Shown: in pieces, positions 9,394-18,478 of the stretch | Numbering within the stretch: position 1 is the first letter of the stretch | Layout: each line of letters begins with the position of its first letter | Assembly: GCF_051465645.1 (NCBI RefSeq) | Contig: NZ_CP195790.1 | Location: forward strand, 4,464,001-4,528,000 | Direction: 5' to 3' | DNA length: 64,000 nucleotides | Origin: Planctomicrobium sp051465645 | Lineage (GTDB): Bacteria > Planctomycetota > Planctomycetia > Planctomycetales > Planctomycetaceae | Translations under genes and position numbers: made by a program | Notes under the pieces: generated by a model | Database searches by the model: none | What the model saw: only the letters and a program-made list of their open reading frames with translations | What the model was told of the DNA's origin: nothing

Positions 9394-9840
9394 ATGGCCC
9401 GAAAAGATGCCCTAATCCGGTTGCATGATCGTTTGCTGATCCAACGTGATCATCTTCGTCAAAAGCTTTCTCTTCCCCCAGTTGATTTTGGTGAAGAAGG
9501 GCGAGGCGATTCTGGTGATATGGCGACTCTGGATATTGAGCGAGAGCTCGAATCCCAACTCGTCTCACTGGAATCTCGCGAACTGACCCGTATTGAAAAG
9601 GCGATTGAAACGATCCGTAACGGAACGTATGGTCAATGCGAGCATTGTGGAACGCAAATTCCTGTTGCTCGTTTACAGGCTTTGCCCCACACTTCATGCT
9701 GCATCGATTGTCAGAAGTTGTTTGAACGACGCGACAGTCAGCGACGAAGTGAAGTGAACTGGGAACCAGCCTGGGAATATCAGTCACGAGAAAACGATCG
9801 TGAACTGACGATGAAAGACATCCATATGGATGTTGACTAA
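9394..9840 (+). CDS. DksA/TraR-family C4 zinc-finger protein
   Basis: A 148-residue cytosolic protein of the DksA/TraR type, which binds RNA polymerase through its secondary channel. An N-terminal coiled-coil helix pair (about residues 1-75) contains an acidic tip region GDSGDMATLDIERELES. The zinc finger has CEHCGTQIPVARLQALPHTS followed by CCIDC, with four ligating cysteines plus one extra. An AGAGGAGAG ribosome-binding site lies 5-10 bases before ATG 9394, deciding against the upstream in-frame ATG at 9355. The C-terminal tail is short and charged. Planctomycetes carry several such paralogues, so I do not assign dksA itself. HtrA starts 17 bases after the stop, so the two are probably cotranscribed. 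Confidence 0.88.
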   Translation: MARKDALIRLHDRLLIQRDHLRQKLSLPPVDFGEEGRGDSGDMATLDIERELESQLVSLESRELTRIEKAIETIRNGTYGQCEHCGTQIPVARLQALPHTSCCIDCQKLFERRDSQRRSEVNWEPAWEYQSRENDRELTMKDIHMDVD

Positions 9841-9857
9841 GTGCGGAGAGTAACGCG

Positions 9858-11354
9858 ATGAAGCGAGGAACCATGCTGGCCCGATCCTGTTGTGTTTACG
9901 GCCTCATGGTGTTGACGACTGGAGGAGGAACTTCCGCAGTCTTTGCTGATCCCGTCGCACCGTTTACAGAACCTGCGGCGGAGTACGCACCTCCAGCCGC
10001 TTCTGTCGTTGCTACCTCTTCTTCCGTTGCCGATACTTTGCGTCTGGCAGGACGTCATCTTGCGGCAATCTCTGCGAAGACCATGCCTGCTGTCGTGAAC
10101 ATTGAGAGTTCACGGGACAGTCGTTCCGGTGAAGTTCAGGAAACAGGCTCAGGCGTGATTATGCGCAGCCCGCGCACGCCGGGAGTCTTTGTGATCACGA
10201 ATCGCCATGTTGTGGCGGATGCTCGTCTGGAGCAGATTGAGATCTATCTCCATGATGGTCGGGTGCTGACTCCGACCGGTAAAGTGGAAGATGCTGCGAG
10301 CGATCTGGCGGTCCTTCGCATTACAGATCCTGGCATCCCCGTTGCGCAGTTTGCAGACAGCGACAATCTGGATATCGGTCATTTTGTGTTGGCGATGGGA
10401 AGTCCGTTTGGACTCAGCCAGTCTGTGACGCTGGGAATCATCAGTGCGAAAGGAAGACGTTCACTCGAACTTCCCGGCCGCAATGTGGTGAATCAGGATT
10501 TTCTTCAGACTGACGCAGCGATCAACCCCGGGAACAGTGGTGGGCCACTGGTTGACCTTGATGGACGTGTTGTCGGAATCAATACCGCAATCGCGTCGCA
10601 AGGGGGCGGGAATGAAGGGATCGGGTTCAGCATCCCCAGTAATCTGGTCCAATTCATTGTTGATCAGTTACTGGAGAACGGTCGAGTTCGTCGCGGATAC
10701 CTTGGTGTTCAACTCGACGATCAGTTTGATTTTGCAGTCGCAAAAAGTTACTCGCTTGATCGAAAACAAGGGGCGCGCGTCACAAAGGTGCTTGAGAGCA
10801 CACCTGCGGCTCTGGCCGGGATTCGGCCTGACGACATCATTCTGAACTTCGACGGCTTTGATGTTGCCGACCAGAATGACCTGGTCAATAAGGTCAACGT
10901 CACTCAACTTGATAAACGTGTTCGGGTGATTGTTCTCCGCGGTGGTCAGAAGATGACACTGCATGTTGTTCTTTCTGAGAAGCAGGATGGGGAGCGGAGT
11001 GAAGCCCCAATTCCAGATGAACTTCTCAAACCGACCTATCGAAACACTGGTCTGTCGCTGATTAAGCTTGATGACTCGCTGGCAGTGCAGAGTGGATTTG
11101 CAGCTGGGCAACAGGGACTTCTCGTTAAAGCACTTCGCAGCGATAGCGTTCAAAATGGTGCTGGAAGCAACGATGAAGATTCGTTGCAACTCTACGACGT
11201 GATCGAGGAAGTGGCTCGCCGACCGGTGATTTCCATTGAAGACCTTGATGCAGCATTGGCCGCTCAAGACACTGAACCGAGCGTTCTGCTCAAAGTCCGC
11301 CGAGTGATTGAGGGCAAAGTGCAGAGTCGTTTGGTTGTCTGGCACCGTAGGTAA
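9858..11354 (+). CDS. HtrA/DegP-type periplasmic serine protease with PDZ domains
   Basis: A secreted S1C protease of 498 residues that degrades or refolds damaged envelope proteins. It has a signal peptide (about 1-30), a linker, and a trypsin-like domain with the full triad: His117 in ITNRHVVAD, Asp149 in DAASDLAVL and Ser227 in NPGNSGGPLV. The first PDZ domain starts at RRGYLGVQLDD (about 277-370) and a more divergent second PDZ follows (about 390-490). It lies directly after the DksA/TraR gene, suggesting stress-coupled expression, and converges on the redoxin fusion gene. A 7-bp CGAGCCG/CGGCTCG inverted repeat just after its stop may terminate both. No odd residues were seen. Confidence 0.93.
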   Translation: MKRGTMLARSCCVYGLMVLTTGGGTSAVFADPVAPFTEPAAEYAPPAASVVATSSSVADTLRLAGRHLAAISAKTMPAVVNIESSRDSRSGEVQETGSGVIMRSPRTPGVFVITNRHVVADARLEQIEIYLHDGRVLTPTGKVEDAASDLAVLRITDPGIPVAQFADSDNLDIGHFVLAMGSPFGLSQSVTLGIISAKGRRSLELPGRNVVNQDFLQTDAAINPGNSGGPLVDLDGRVVGINTAIASQGGGNEGIGFSIPSNLVQFIVDQLLENGRVRRGYLGVQLDDQFDFAVAKSYSLDRKQGARVTKVLESTPAALAGIRPDDIILNFDGFDVADQNDLVNKVNVTQLDKRVRVIVLRGGQKMTLHVVLSEKQDGERSEAPIPDELLKPTYRNTGLSLIKLDDSLAVQSGFAAGQQGLLVKALRSDSVQNGAGSNDEDSLQLYDVIEEVARRPVISIEDLDAALAAQDTEPSVLLKVRRVIEGKVQSRLVVWHRR

Positions 11355-11362
11355 AACAGCGA

Positions 11363-11390
11363 GCCGGTTCGAAGGTTATTCGGCTCGATT
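11363..11390. terminator. Inverted repeat between convergent genes
   Basis: CGAGCCG and CGGCTCG form a 7-bp stem with a 14-nt loop just after the htrA stop and just before the 3' end of the leftward redoxin fusion gene. It has no T-run, so it is a modest candidate for a shared bidirectional terminator. Confidence 0.4.
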
Positions 11391-11417
11391 GCGAACTGTG
11401 TTGCTGAGGTGACGGCA

Positions 11418-13391
11418 TTACAGCGACTTGCGATATTTTTCGATCGCTTCGTCCAGCTCCTTCTCCGAGAGGAATCCGTCTTTGTTCTGGTCGATGTGCA
11501 TAAAATTCGCACTAATGAACGGTCGAGCCATAGCCTCTTCCGGAGAGATCTTTCCATCCTGATTGGTATCAGTCAGGCGGAGAATCGTTTCTGAACTGGC
11601 TCCCGCTGGAACTCCAAGCCTTCTCAACGTCGCATTAGGAGCTGCGTGATTTGTTGGATAGATGATGTCCATATACCCGAGAAACATCTCTTCCCAGGAT
11701 TGATCGCCCCAGACAACGGTGGCTGTTGGATCCGGATTCGCAAGGTTTCGAGGGGAGTTATCGAACGTGGCTGTACAGCGAATTACTGTCCCGGATTTAA
11801 TGGTCTTCGGCTCGGTCAGGCAGTAGCGGGTCTGCCAGTTGAAGTCATATTTGGGCACATTCAACAACACCTCCTCTGTGCCGTCAGGATACTCAGCGAC
11901 GTATTCAAACGCCTGCCCACGAAGGTGCATGTGCGGTGACATTGAAATCAGCTGAACGTCAATCGGAAGTGACTTCGTTCTGGTGACAAATTTCTGATTG
12001 GCCAGCATCGGTTGAATCTTGAACTTCTGAGAAATTGCGACTGCAGTTTTGATCTCGTGAGTAACTTTCTCGCGGTCGGTGAAGATAAAGCCCACTTCGG
12101 TCAGGTCTTCTTGTGGAGACCCGTTGGGAGTGTAGTGGACCTCAAATCGCAACCAGCTGTTTGCCGAAATCTTCTTTGCAGCTCCATTGGGGACTGGAGT
12201 GTTTCGCAAACCGGGAACATACGCAGCAAGGAATTCCTGCTGACTTGATTTCTTATTGTCTGCGTGTGCGTAAACGATGACATGGTGCACCACTGAACGA
12301 TTGCCTGGCCGGATCTCAACGCCGGTGAACCAGCGGTCTTCAGTGAATCCGCTCGGAACCCAGAACTGCTGATATCTCACCCCATCTGGTCCCCCTTCAG
12401 CAGGGACCGAAAACGGTTTGTCAGCCATGGCGACGACCGCATCGGGAGCACGTTCCAGTTGCCAGCCGTCAATGAACTTTTGCGGTTCAGGAAGCTCTGC
12501 AGGCGACCCTTCCGGGCACCCGTTCTTTACCCAGGTGGCAATCAGTTCGCGTTCTTCAGAATTCAGACTTCGATCGTTAATGAACGTGCCGAAATGCGGA
12601 TCAGCGTGCCAAGGCGGCATCCGCTTTTCAGCGACGACTTCGGCAATCATCGGACCCCAGCCAGCGACGTCGTCGTATGAGAGCATCGGGAATGGACCGA
12701 TTTCGCCGGGCCGATGACATGCCACGCAATGCTTTTGGAAAAGGCGAGAGATTTGATTGGAATAGGTGACGGTGCTGTCTTTGACGGACGTATTTAAGCG
12801 ACCGATCAAACACCCCAGTGCCGGAGTCGAGTTCACACTGACAGGTTTGTTTGCGAGTAGTTCATCGATGGCCAGTTTCAAATCTTCTCGTGAAGGGCGG
12901 TCTCGCTGAATTCCAATGACATACTGGTCATCAATGCGGCCCTGATAACGGATGGTGCGAGATGCATCGAGAAGAAAGACTTGCGGTGTTCGTTCTGCTC
13001 CAAAGAGGTCAGCAGTTTGAGTCCCTTTGTCCTTGAGAACGGGGTAACTCAGACCCTGCCGTCGGACGAAAGCTCCGATTTCTGTGAGGTTATCCTGCAG
13101 GTTCGAGTCGACAGCGATGATGGCGACCTGATCGCGTGGGTAGGCCTCTGCGATTTGTTGCAGTCGCAACGAATAGAGCTTCGCTAGTGGACACTCTGTC
13201 CCGAGGAATGCGACAACGACCAATTTGGAATCGGCGCTGCTCGGCAACGTGACCTGATGTCCGCGATGATCCGGGAGAGTGAACTGATAACGTGATTCAC
13301 CGGAGGGGACGGATTCTGCAGTGGCGATCGAAGCAGAGAGTGTCAGTATGACGCCAACGATGAACGGAAACCTGGTCATTCGACATCTCAT
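11418..13391 (-). CDS. Secreted redoxin / cytochrome c / PHM-like copper monooxygenase / EF-hand fusion
   Basis: An exported 657-residue protein with four domains. A signal peptide (about 1-25) leads into a peroxiredoxin-like fold (about 30-185) with one redox cysteine, Cys67, in FLGTECPLAK. A c-type heme site CVACH (222-226) follows, with candidate distal Met ligands in the next 40 residues. The next part (about 310-580) resembles copper type II ascorbate-dependent monooxygenases: His369-His370 (VVHHVIVY), His419 (FEVHYTPNG), His487-x-His489 (SPHMHLRG) and Met569 (EEMFLGYM) match the two copper sites of PHM. Two EF-hand loops end the chain (DTNQDGKISPEEA, DQNKDGFLSEKEL). A second in-frame ATG lies at 13379 and could be the start. 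The substrate is unknown; an oxidative role in the periplasm is inferred. Confidence 0.88.
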   Translation of the reverse strand: MRCRMTRFPFIVGVILTLSASIATAESVPSGESRYQFTLPDHRGHQVTLPSSADSKLVVVAFLGTECPLAKLYSLRLQQIAEAYPRDQVAIIAVDSNLQDNLTEIGAFVRRQGLSYPVLKDKGTQTADLFGAERTPQVFLLDASRTIRYQGRIDDQYVIGIQRDRPSREDLKLAIDELLANKPVSVNSTPALGCLIGRLNTSVKDSTVTYSNQISRLFQKHCVACHRPGEIGPFPMLSYDDVAGWGPMIAEVVAEKRMPPWHADPHFGTFINDRSLNSEERELIATWVKNGCPEGSPAELPEPQKFIDGWQLERAPDAVVAMADKPFSVPAEGGPDGVRYQQFWVPSGFTEDRWFTGVEIRPGNRSVVHHVIVYAHADNKKSSQQEFLAAYVPGLRNTPVPNGAAKKISANSWLRFEVHYTPNGSPQEDLTEVGFIFTDREKVTHEIKTAVAISQKFKIQPMLANQKFVTRTKSLPIDVQLISMSPHMHLRGQAFEYVAEYPDGTEEVLLNVPKYDFNWQTRYCLTEPKTIKSGTVIRCTATFDNSPRNLANPDPTATVVWGDQSWEEMFLGYMDIIYPTNHAAPNATLRRLGVPAGASSETILRLTDTNQDGKISPEEAMARPFISANFMHIDQNKDGFLSEKELDEAIEKYRKSL

Positions 13392-13504
13392 GCATCAGTG
13401 ACGTGCGACGGAAAACATCATCAACTCATCTGAATAAGCAAACTTGATTCAGGAGGCAGCGTATTGCCAGTCACTGGGATTACCTTGCTATGAAACGTCG
13501 GGTT

Positions 13505-15799
13505 TCAGTTGTTCGACTCAGTCTTGTCAGTTTTTGTTTCAATGCGGCGCCAGCCCCGGCGCAGCCCTTCCAGAAGCAACAGACCCAACACTGACAAGAA
13601 AGCGCCCCAGCGAATGCTTGCCGGATTGTATGTCCATGTGATGGTTTGAGAGTGATCAGGTGGTGTTGATGTGTTGACCTCAACGCAGCGAAAAAGTGGA
13701 TCGCATTCAGGTGTCGTCGCATCGGCAGAAGTGATGTCATTCGGCGTTTTTGTTGGAGCGCTCAGCTTCGTGACGGTCCAGCCGGGATACTTCAGGTCCC
13801 GGAGAATCAACGTGTCAGGCCGATGAATGACCGCGTCGATAGTCACCGAGTTTGCAGTGACTTTCACGGAGCGGATTTCATTCTTTGGAACTTCATTACT
13901 CTGACTGTTTGTCTCTGGCGTCTTCATGAACGAGACGCGGGCAGGGGACCCGATGACTTTATAGAAATAAAACGGTTCCTGTCTGGCGAGAGCTCGGTTC
14001 AGAAATGGGTCCATCACGGAACCGAGTGGTTCGACAGGCCATTCTTTTTCGTTAATGGCGTGTTCCAGAAGCAGGTGAGTGACCCCGAAGCGAAGCAGGC
14101 GGTTGACCGCATCGGATCTTTCTTCCGGTACCTCCGTTTTGAAATCAATCCGCACATCATCTGATTCATAAATTTCAGGCCCGAGCCCGAGATAAACGGG
14201 AATCGCAGAGACGTTCAGAAGAGATGGGATGTTTTGCCCGGGAGCGTAAAGCCTCGCGTTCGTTTCTGTCTCTGTGAAGAACTTACGCAAAGGGCTTTCG
14301 TTGAGGTACTTGATCGGCGGATCGTTCAACAATGATGCATAGAAAACCTGACGTCCGAAATACGGACCGGTCTGGAATTGATACTGTCGACTGGCGGACC
14401 AAAGGTCTGCCGCTGTGATGCTCAGAAGGAGAGCGACCAAGACTCCTCGTGTCAGTTTATTCAATTGAAGTTGCTTCAGGATGTAATCCAGAGTGGCACC
14501 TGCAACAACAGCGATTCCCAGTGCGGCAACCAATGAATACCTGCTTGGGCCTCGGAAGAACCCGATGCCGGGAAGGCTCGATAAAAAGGCTGTCGGCCAG
14601 CCAGTCGCAAAGAGAAGCGAAATCAAAATCACAGCCAACCAAAGACTGGGGCTGTGCAGTGATAATGAGCGTCGCCACCACGGAATTAAAAGGCCAGTGA
14701 CTGCCAGCAGGAACGGGATCAATCCGAGATACAGCTGGGCTTCAGCTTGATTCGTTGCATTAGGGACGGACAAGAAGCGGTTCCCCAACAATTCATCCAT
14801 CGACTTTTCGTTGGCATACCATCCCCATGGCATCCAAAGTTGAGAGATTGCCATTGGGGGAAGGTGACCATATGTGGGGGCGAAGGCGTCGTTCTCCGCT
14901 TGCCGCTGACTGACCTTCTTGAGTTCCCATGTTGGCAGCAGTTGGACTCCGGCAATCAAAAATCCGAGTCCCAGAGCGAGTCCGAGTGCAATCGCACGTT
15001 TGTGAGGTTCCAACTTCTTGATGACTGAATGTAAAGCCGTCTGCTGATGGGGGTGCCGTGAATCCTGTTTTGGTTCGACAGGTTCACTTTCGTGAGTGGT
15101 TTTCGGCCTGAGTCCTTTGATCAGCCAAGGCCAGGGAATCAGTGCGAGGAGTGTGATGAACGCCAGATTGTAGTGTCCGGCGATCAGGTCGAGTGCCAGA
15201 AACAGACTCGTCAGGATGAGGTATCGGGATTTGCCGGTTTGAAGAAACGCTGTCGCTCCCCACAGAATCCAGACAAACCAGGCGCCACCAATAATGGCCC
15301 ATTCCAGACAGATTCGAGCTGGGAACCATCCATAGACGAAGGCGAGTGCAGCGAAAAGGCTTCCTGTCAGTTCCAGTTGAAGTCGTCTCGCGAGCAGCAC
15401 CATCCCGATAAATGCGGCGACGTAATGTCCCAGCTGGCTCAAGTTGTAAGCCGTGTTGGGAGAGAAGAACGCATACAAGAATAAGTTGGGAGGGTAGAGC
15501 GCTGCAGTCTGGCTTTCCCCGATGACGGGATACCCGAAGCCGACGAAAGGGTTCCAGAATGGGATCTCGCCGGACTTCAATGCTTCTGCAAGGACAACCT
15601 TCTGCGGGAAGTAGTAAGGGTAGATGTCTCCCCCGATAAGACCGCCTCCTTGCCAGAGTGGCCACCAGAAAATCCACGTTAGAAGCAACCCGAGCAGGGC
15701 AGCAATTGTCCCTGTCGCAAACCATCTGGTCGGATGATCAGTAGGTTTGGCTGTCGCCTTGGAAGTGGAACGCTTTGATTTCGGTGTCGAGCGGCTCAT
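13505..15799 (-). CDS. YfhO-like polytopic membrane protein
   Basis: An integral membrane protein of about 764 residues with roughly 10-13 transmembrane helices and a C-terminal extracytoplasmic domain of about 250 residues. The first periplasmic loop GGDIYPYYFPQK, followed by GEIPFWNPFVGFGYPVIGE, is characteristic of YfhO-type GT-C-fold proteins, which act on lipid-linked sugars during envelope glycosylation. ATG 15799 begins MSRSTPKSKRS, a basic leader before the first helix; an upstream in-frame ATG at 15823 adds 8 residues. Neither has a strong ribosome-binding site. It is followed by the redoxin fusion on the same strand with a gap of about 110 bases. Function is inferred from fold only. 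Confidence 0.75.
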   Translation of the reverse strand: MSRSTPKSKRSTSKATAKPTDHPTRWFATGTIAALLGLLLTWIFWWPLWQGGGLIGGDIYPYYFPQKVVLAEALKSGEIPFWNPFVGFGYPVIGESQTAALYPPNLFLYAFFSPNTAYNLSQLGHYVAAFIGMVLLARRLQLELTGSLFAALAFVYGWFPARICLEWAIIGGAWFVWILWGATAFLQTGKSRYLILTSLFLALDLIAGHYNLAFITLLALIPWPWLIKGLRPKTTHESEPVEPKQDSRHPHQQTALHSVIKKLEPHKRAIALGLALGLGFLIAGVQLLPTWELKKVSQRQAENDAFAPTYGHLPPMAISQLWMPWGWYANEKSMDELLGNRFLSVPNATNQAEAQLYLGLIPFLLAVTGLLIPWWRRSLSLHSPSLWLAVILISLLFATGWPTAFLSSLPGIGFFRGPSRYSLVAALGIAVVAGATLDYILKQLQLNKLTRGVLVALLLSITAADLWSASRQYQFQTGPYFGRQVFYASLLNDPPIKYLNESPLRKFFTETETNARLYAPGQNIPSLLNVSAIPVYLGLGPEIYESDDVRIDFKTEVPEERSDAVNRLLRFGVTHLLLEHAINEKEWPVEPLGSVMDPFLNRALARQEPFYFYKVIGSPARVSFMKTPETNSQSNEVPKNEIRSVKVTANSVTIDAVIHRPDTLILRDLKYPGWTVTKLSAPTKTPNDITSADATTPECDPLFRCVEVNTSTPPDHSQTITWTYNPASIRWGAFLSVLGLLLLEGLRRGWRRIETKTDKTESNN

Positions 15800-16219
15800 G
15801 TGAGGTGATGCGCAATTTGGCACACGAAGTGCATTATCTCGATGTGTCGTTTCGCGGAAATGTCACGAAGACGCAACGCCGCAGCGACTCCTCAGCGTAA
15901 TCGAAGGATTTCTCTGGAAAAAGGCCGAGATCATTCTTTGGCCGGACTTCAGAAAATCGATTGTCGTTGGACATGAATTGTCAAAATGACAATTTCCGGT
16001 TGTAACAATTGCAATGGCAGGAAGCCGCATGACTGTTCGCACGAACACTTCAAAACTGGTTGGACTCCCCAAATCTCTCTTCTCGGGGTCCGTCCTTCTT
16101 CCTGTCGCAATCCACTCGACTCTCTGCGACTGAATCCCCCCCCTTCCTAAGTCTCATTACCCATTAAGACAATTTAGGTGCGTCCCAATCGGGGGTGCAT
16201 TTGCTCAGGAGACTCTTCG
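15800..16219. other. Divergent intergenic region with palindrome
   Basis: A 420-base region between leftward and rightward genes. It holds a perfect inverted repeat at 15976-15994, a TTGTAACAA palindrome about 17 bases further on, and an 8-base C run at 16136-16143. No gene was recognised. Confidence 0.5.
15976..15994. promoter_or_regulatory. Operator-like palindrome AATTGTCA-AAA-TGACAATT
   Basis: An 8-bp perfect inverted repeat around a 3-base centre, about 180-240 bases from each flanking gene start. The TTGTCA...TGACAA layout is the kind bound by dimeric helix-turn-helix repressors. No regulator gene is near, so the cognate protein is unknown. Confidence 0.5.
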
Positions 16220-18007
16220 ATGACACGTGTCACCGTGCTGGCAGCTTTGTCTTGCTTGCTCCATGTTGCGATGGTTTATGGTCAGGAGTCTCGTGGGGTC
16301 GTTTATGATTTCACGGCGACCTGGTGTGGACCGTGTCAGCAGGTTGCACCGGTTGTTGAGAAGTTGCAGCGGGAAGGTCTCCCGATTGTGAAAGTGGATG
16401 TTGATCAGCATCCGGAGATGCAATCCCGGTTTGGTGTTCAGAGTATTCCCACCTTCATTCTGGTGATTGACGGCAAAGAAGTTGACCGCAGTACCGGACG
16501 CATGAGTGAGTCAGAATTGCGTCGAATGGCAGCTCGAGTTCCAACCCCGTCGCAGGGTAACGCACAGCCCGCACCTTCTCAGACTCGACCAGGTCTGATT
16601 CCGATTGATCTGGGGTCACCGGCCCCATTGGCCCGTCCTGCTCCAGCACCAGTAAATCCGCCAGCTGTTGAAGAAACTCGCGTGGCAGAGACTGAGCAGA
16701 AACGTGCAACGACGCTGCGTGATCTGCTGCCGTTTGGACGAAAAGATAAAACCGAAACGCAACCTGAAGTCGTGCGTGGAAACGATTCTGTCGTTGGAAA
16801 CTCCGCTCAGGGATCTGCTTCTGTTGCAGCAAACGCTGAGAGTGGTCCGGTCGATCCAATGAAGGCGAGCGTTCGAATTCGTGTCATTACCAATGGCCGT
16901 ATCGATCTCGGGTCGGGAACTGTTGTTTCCAGCCAGCCAGGGATTTCACAGATTCTGACCTGTGCCCATATCTTCAACGGGTTTAATGATGACTCCCGGA
17001 TTGAAGTGGATGTTTTTGAGAATGGCCGACCAAGTCAGTTTCTTGCTCGCCTCGTCAAATTTGATAAGGATTCGGACCTCGGTTTGATTTCAATTCCAAC
17101 GACGACTCCGGTCAGTACAGCAAAAGTTGCAACGGTTACAAACAACCCCAAGGTGAGTGACGAAGTTGCCGCAATTGGATGTAGCGGTGGAGATGAGCCG
17201 ACACGTCAGCAGGCTCGAGTGACTGACATCGATAAATACGAAGGCCCACACAATCTGCTCTGCACTGGAGTCCCTGTTCGAGGGCGTTCTGGTGGGGGGC
17301 TCTTCAATCGTCAGGGAGATATCGTTGGCGTTTGCAGTGCCGCTGACGAGAAAGATCAACGCGGCTTCTACTCTGGTCTGCTCGCAATGCACAAATTGCT
17401 TGATCAGTGCTCACTCGCTCATCTCTATGCCGCTCCCGTTGCGGAAACTGCAGTCGCCGCAACTGAAACTCCTGCTTCGCGAGAATTCCCGGCAAGTATG
17501 CCTGCGACAACAGAGGCACCTTCCAGCCCGTTCGGGGAACTGCAACCTGCGGCACCTGCCAGCAAGTCACGAGCAGTTGCTGCTGCTGAAGAAGTTGTTC
17601 CTGCTGCTTCCGGAGTTGCTGCCAATCCAGTTGATGTTCAGTCCGGGAATGCTGAAGTGGTTGTGATCGTCCGTGATCGTGCCAATCCTGCCCAGAATCG
17701 AGTTGTGATTTTGCATCAGGCGAGTCCCAAGTTCATGTCTTACCTGAATGGGGAACTTCCAGAAGGGGGCATGATTGACGCGAACTTGCTGGGAGCAAGT
17801 CAGATGGAAAACGTGCCGGGCGTTCGTCGCAACGAGCGAACGACACCATCGGCAGTCGCTCCAGCCATGGCATCTCAGTCTGTTCCGGCAGTCTCTGTCC
17901 CAGCAGTGACAACCACTAAAGAGACTCTGCTGCCGACAACAATCAGTCAACCGGTTGTGCCACGAAAATTCAGTCGCTCCGGCACCCAGTCCCGGATCGC
18001 TCAGTAG
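16220..18007 (+). CDS. Secreted thioredoxin / trypsin-like protease fusion
   Basis: An exported protein of 595 residues. AGGAGA (16207-16212) with a 7-nt spacer fixes the start at ATG 16220, followed by a signal peptide ending near VYGQ. A thioredoxin domain (about 22-110) has the classical FTATWCGPCQQVAP site (Cys36 and Cys39) and the cis-proline region QSIPTF. After a proline-rich linker (about 110-210) comes a trypsin-like domain (about 215-395) with His250 (CAHIF), Asp286 (DSDLGL) and Ser357 (GRSGGGLF), so the triad appears complete. The C-terminal 200 residues are Ala/Pro/Ser-rich, with a short conserved-looking segment near 475-530 (VVVIVRDRANPAQNRVV). The combination suggests redox-dependent proteolysis outside the cytoplasm, which is inference. 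Confidence 0.88.
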   Translation: MTRVTVLAALSCLLHVAMVYGQESRGVVYDFTATWCGPCQQVAPVVEKLQREGLPIVKVDVDQHPEMQSRFGVQSIPTFILVIDGKEVDRSTGRMSESELRRMAARVPTPSQGNAQPAPSQTRPGLIPIDLGSPAPLARPAPAPVNPPAVEETRVAETEQKRATTLRDLLPFGRKDKTETQPEVVRGNDSVVGNSAQGSASVAANAESGPVDPMKASVRIRVITNGRIDLGSGTVVSSQPGISQILTCAHIFNGFNDDSRIEVDVFENGRPSQFLARLVKFDKDSDLGLISIPTTTPVSTAKVATVTNNPKVSDEVAAIGCSGGDEPTRQQARVTDIDKYEGPHNLLCTGVPVRGRSGGGLFNRQGDIVGVCSAADEKDQRGFYSGLLAMHKLLDQCSLAHLYAAPVAETAVAATETPASREFPASMPATTEAPSSPFGELQPAAPASKSRAVAAAEEVVPAASGVAANPVDVQSGNAEVVVIVRDRANPAQNRVVILHQASPKFMSYLNGELPEGGMIDANLLGASQMENVPGVRRNERTTPSAVAPAMASQSVPAVSVPAVTTTKETLLPTTISQPVVPRKFSRSGTQSRIAQ

Positions 18008-18478
18008 TGTCTTCTGTGAACTGGTGACGCCGGATTGACTTGTGACGCTGATCTTTGATTTCAGGTTTTGAGTTCCAAGGGAACGGTGTTTTGGGGGAAT
18101 CGCTCTCCTGCTGACGGCGGGGGAGCAAACTGGCCGCCTTAGCTGTTGGGGCGGTGAAATCTTCTGATTCTCACAAAATCTTCTTGATTCCGCTCAACCT
18201 GAAATCATCTCTGAAAGTATTTCTTCGAAACATCTTGCTCAATATTTGTGGTAACGGTACACCAAGGGTAAGCTTAATGGGCTTACGTTCGGCTGCCGGA
18301 CCTCAGTAATGGTTGTGGGCTAGATTCAATTTGAAGTGTCTGCGAGAGGTTGATTGCGGTTCGCACCTGAATGAAGTGTTCGTACTTTGAAAGTTCGAAG
18401 CACATTCGTCTGCACTCGACGACGCCAGATATTTACCACCTTATCGATTCAAGCAATCTACTCTCTAAGGATGAAAAT
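18008..18478. other. Intergenic gap with a short hairpin
   Basis: A 470-base gap. A GTAAGC/GCTTAC hairpin with a 7-nt loop lies at 18268-18286, without a T-run. The stretch at about 18160-18250 is AT-rich compared with its surroundings and probably contains the promoter of the next gene. No supported gene. Confidence 0.4.

Noticed and set aside
15084..15725. A 213-codon frame within the YfhO-like gene
   Set aside because: Same-strand shadow of a well-supported membrane protein; Arg/Ser-rich text typical of frame-shifted reading.
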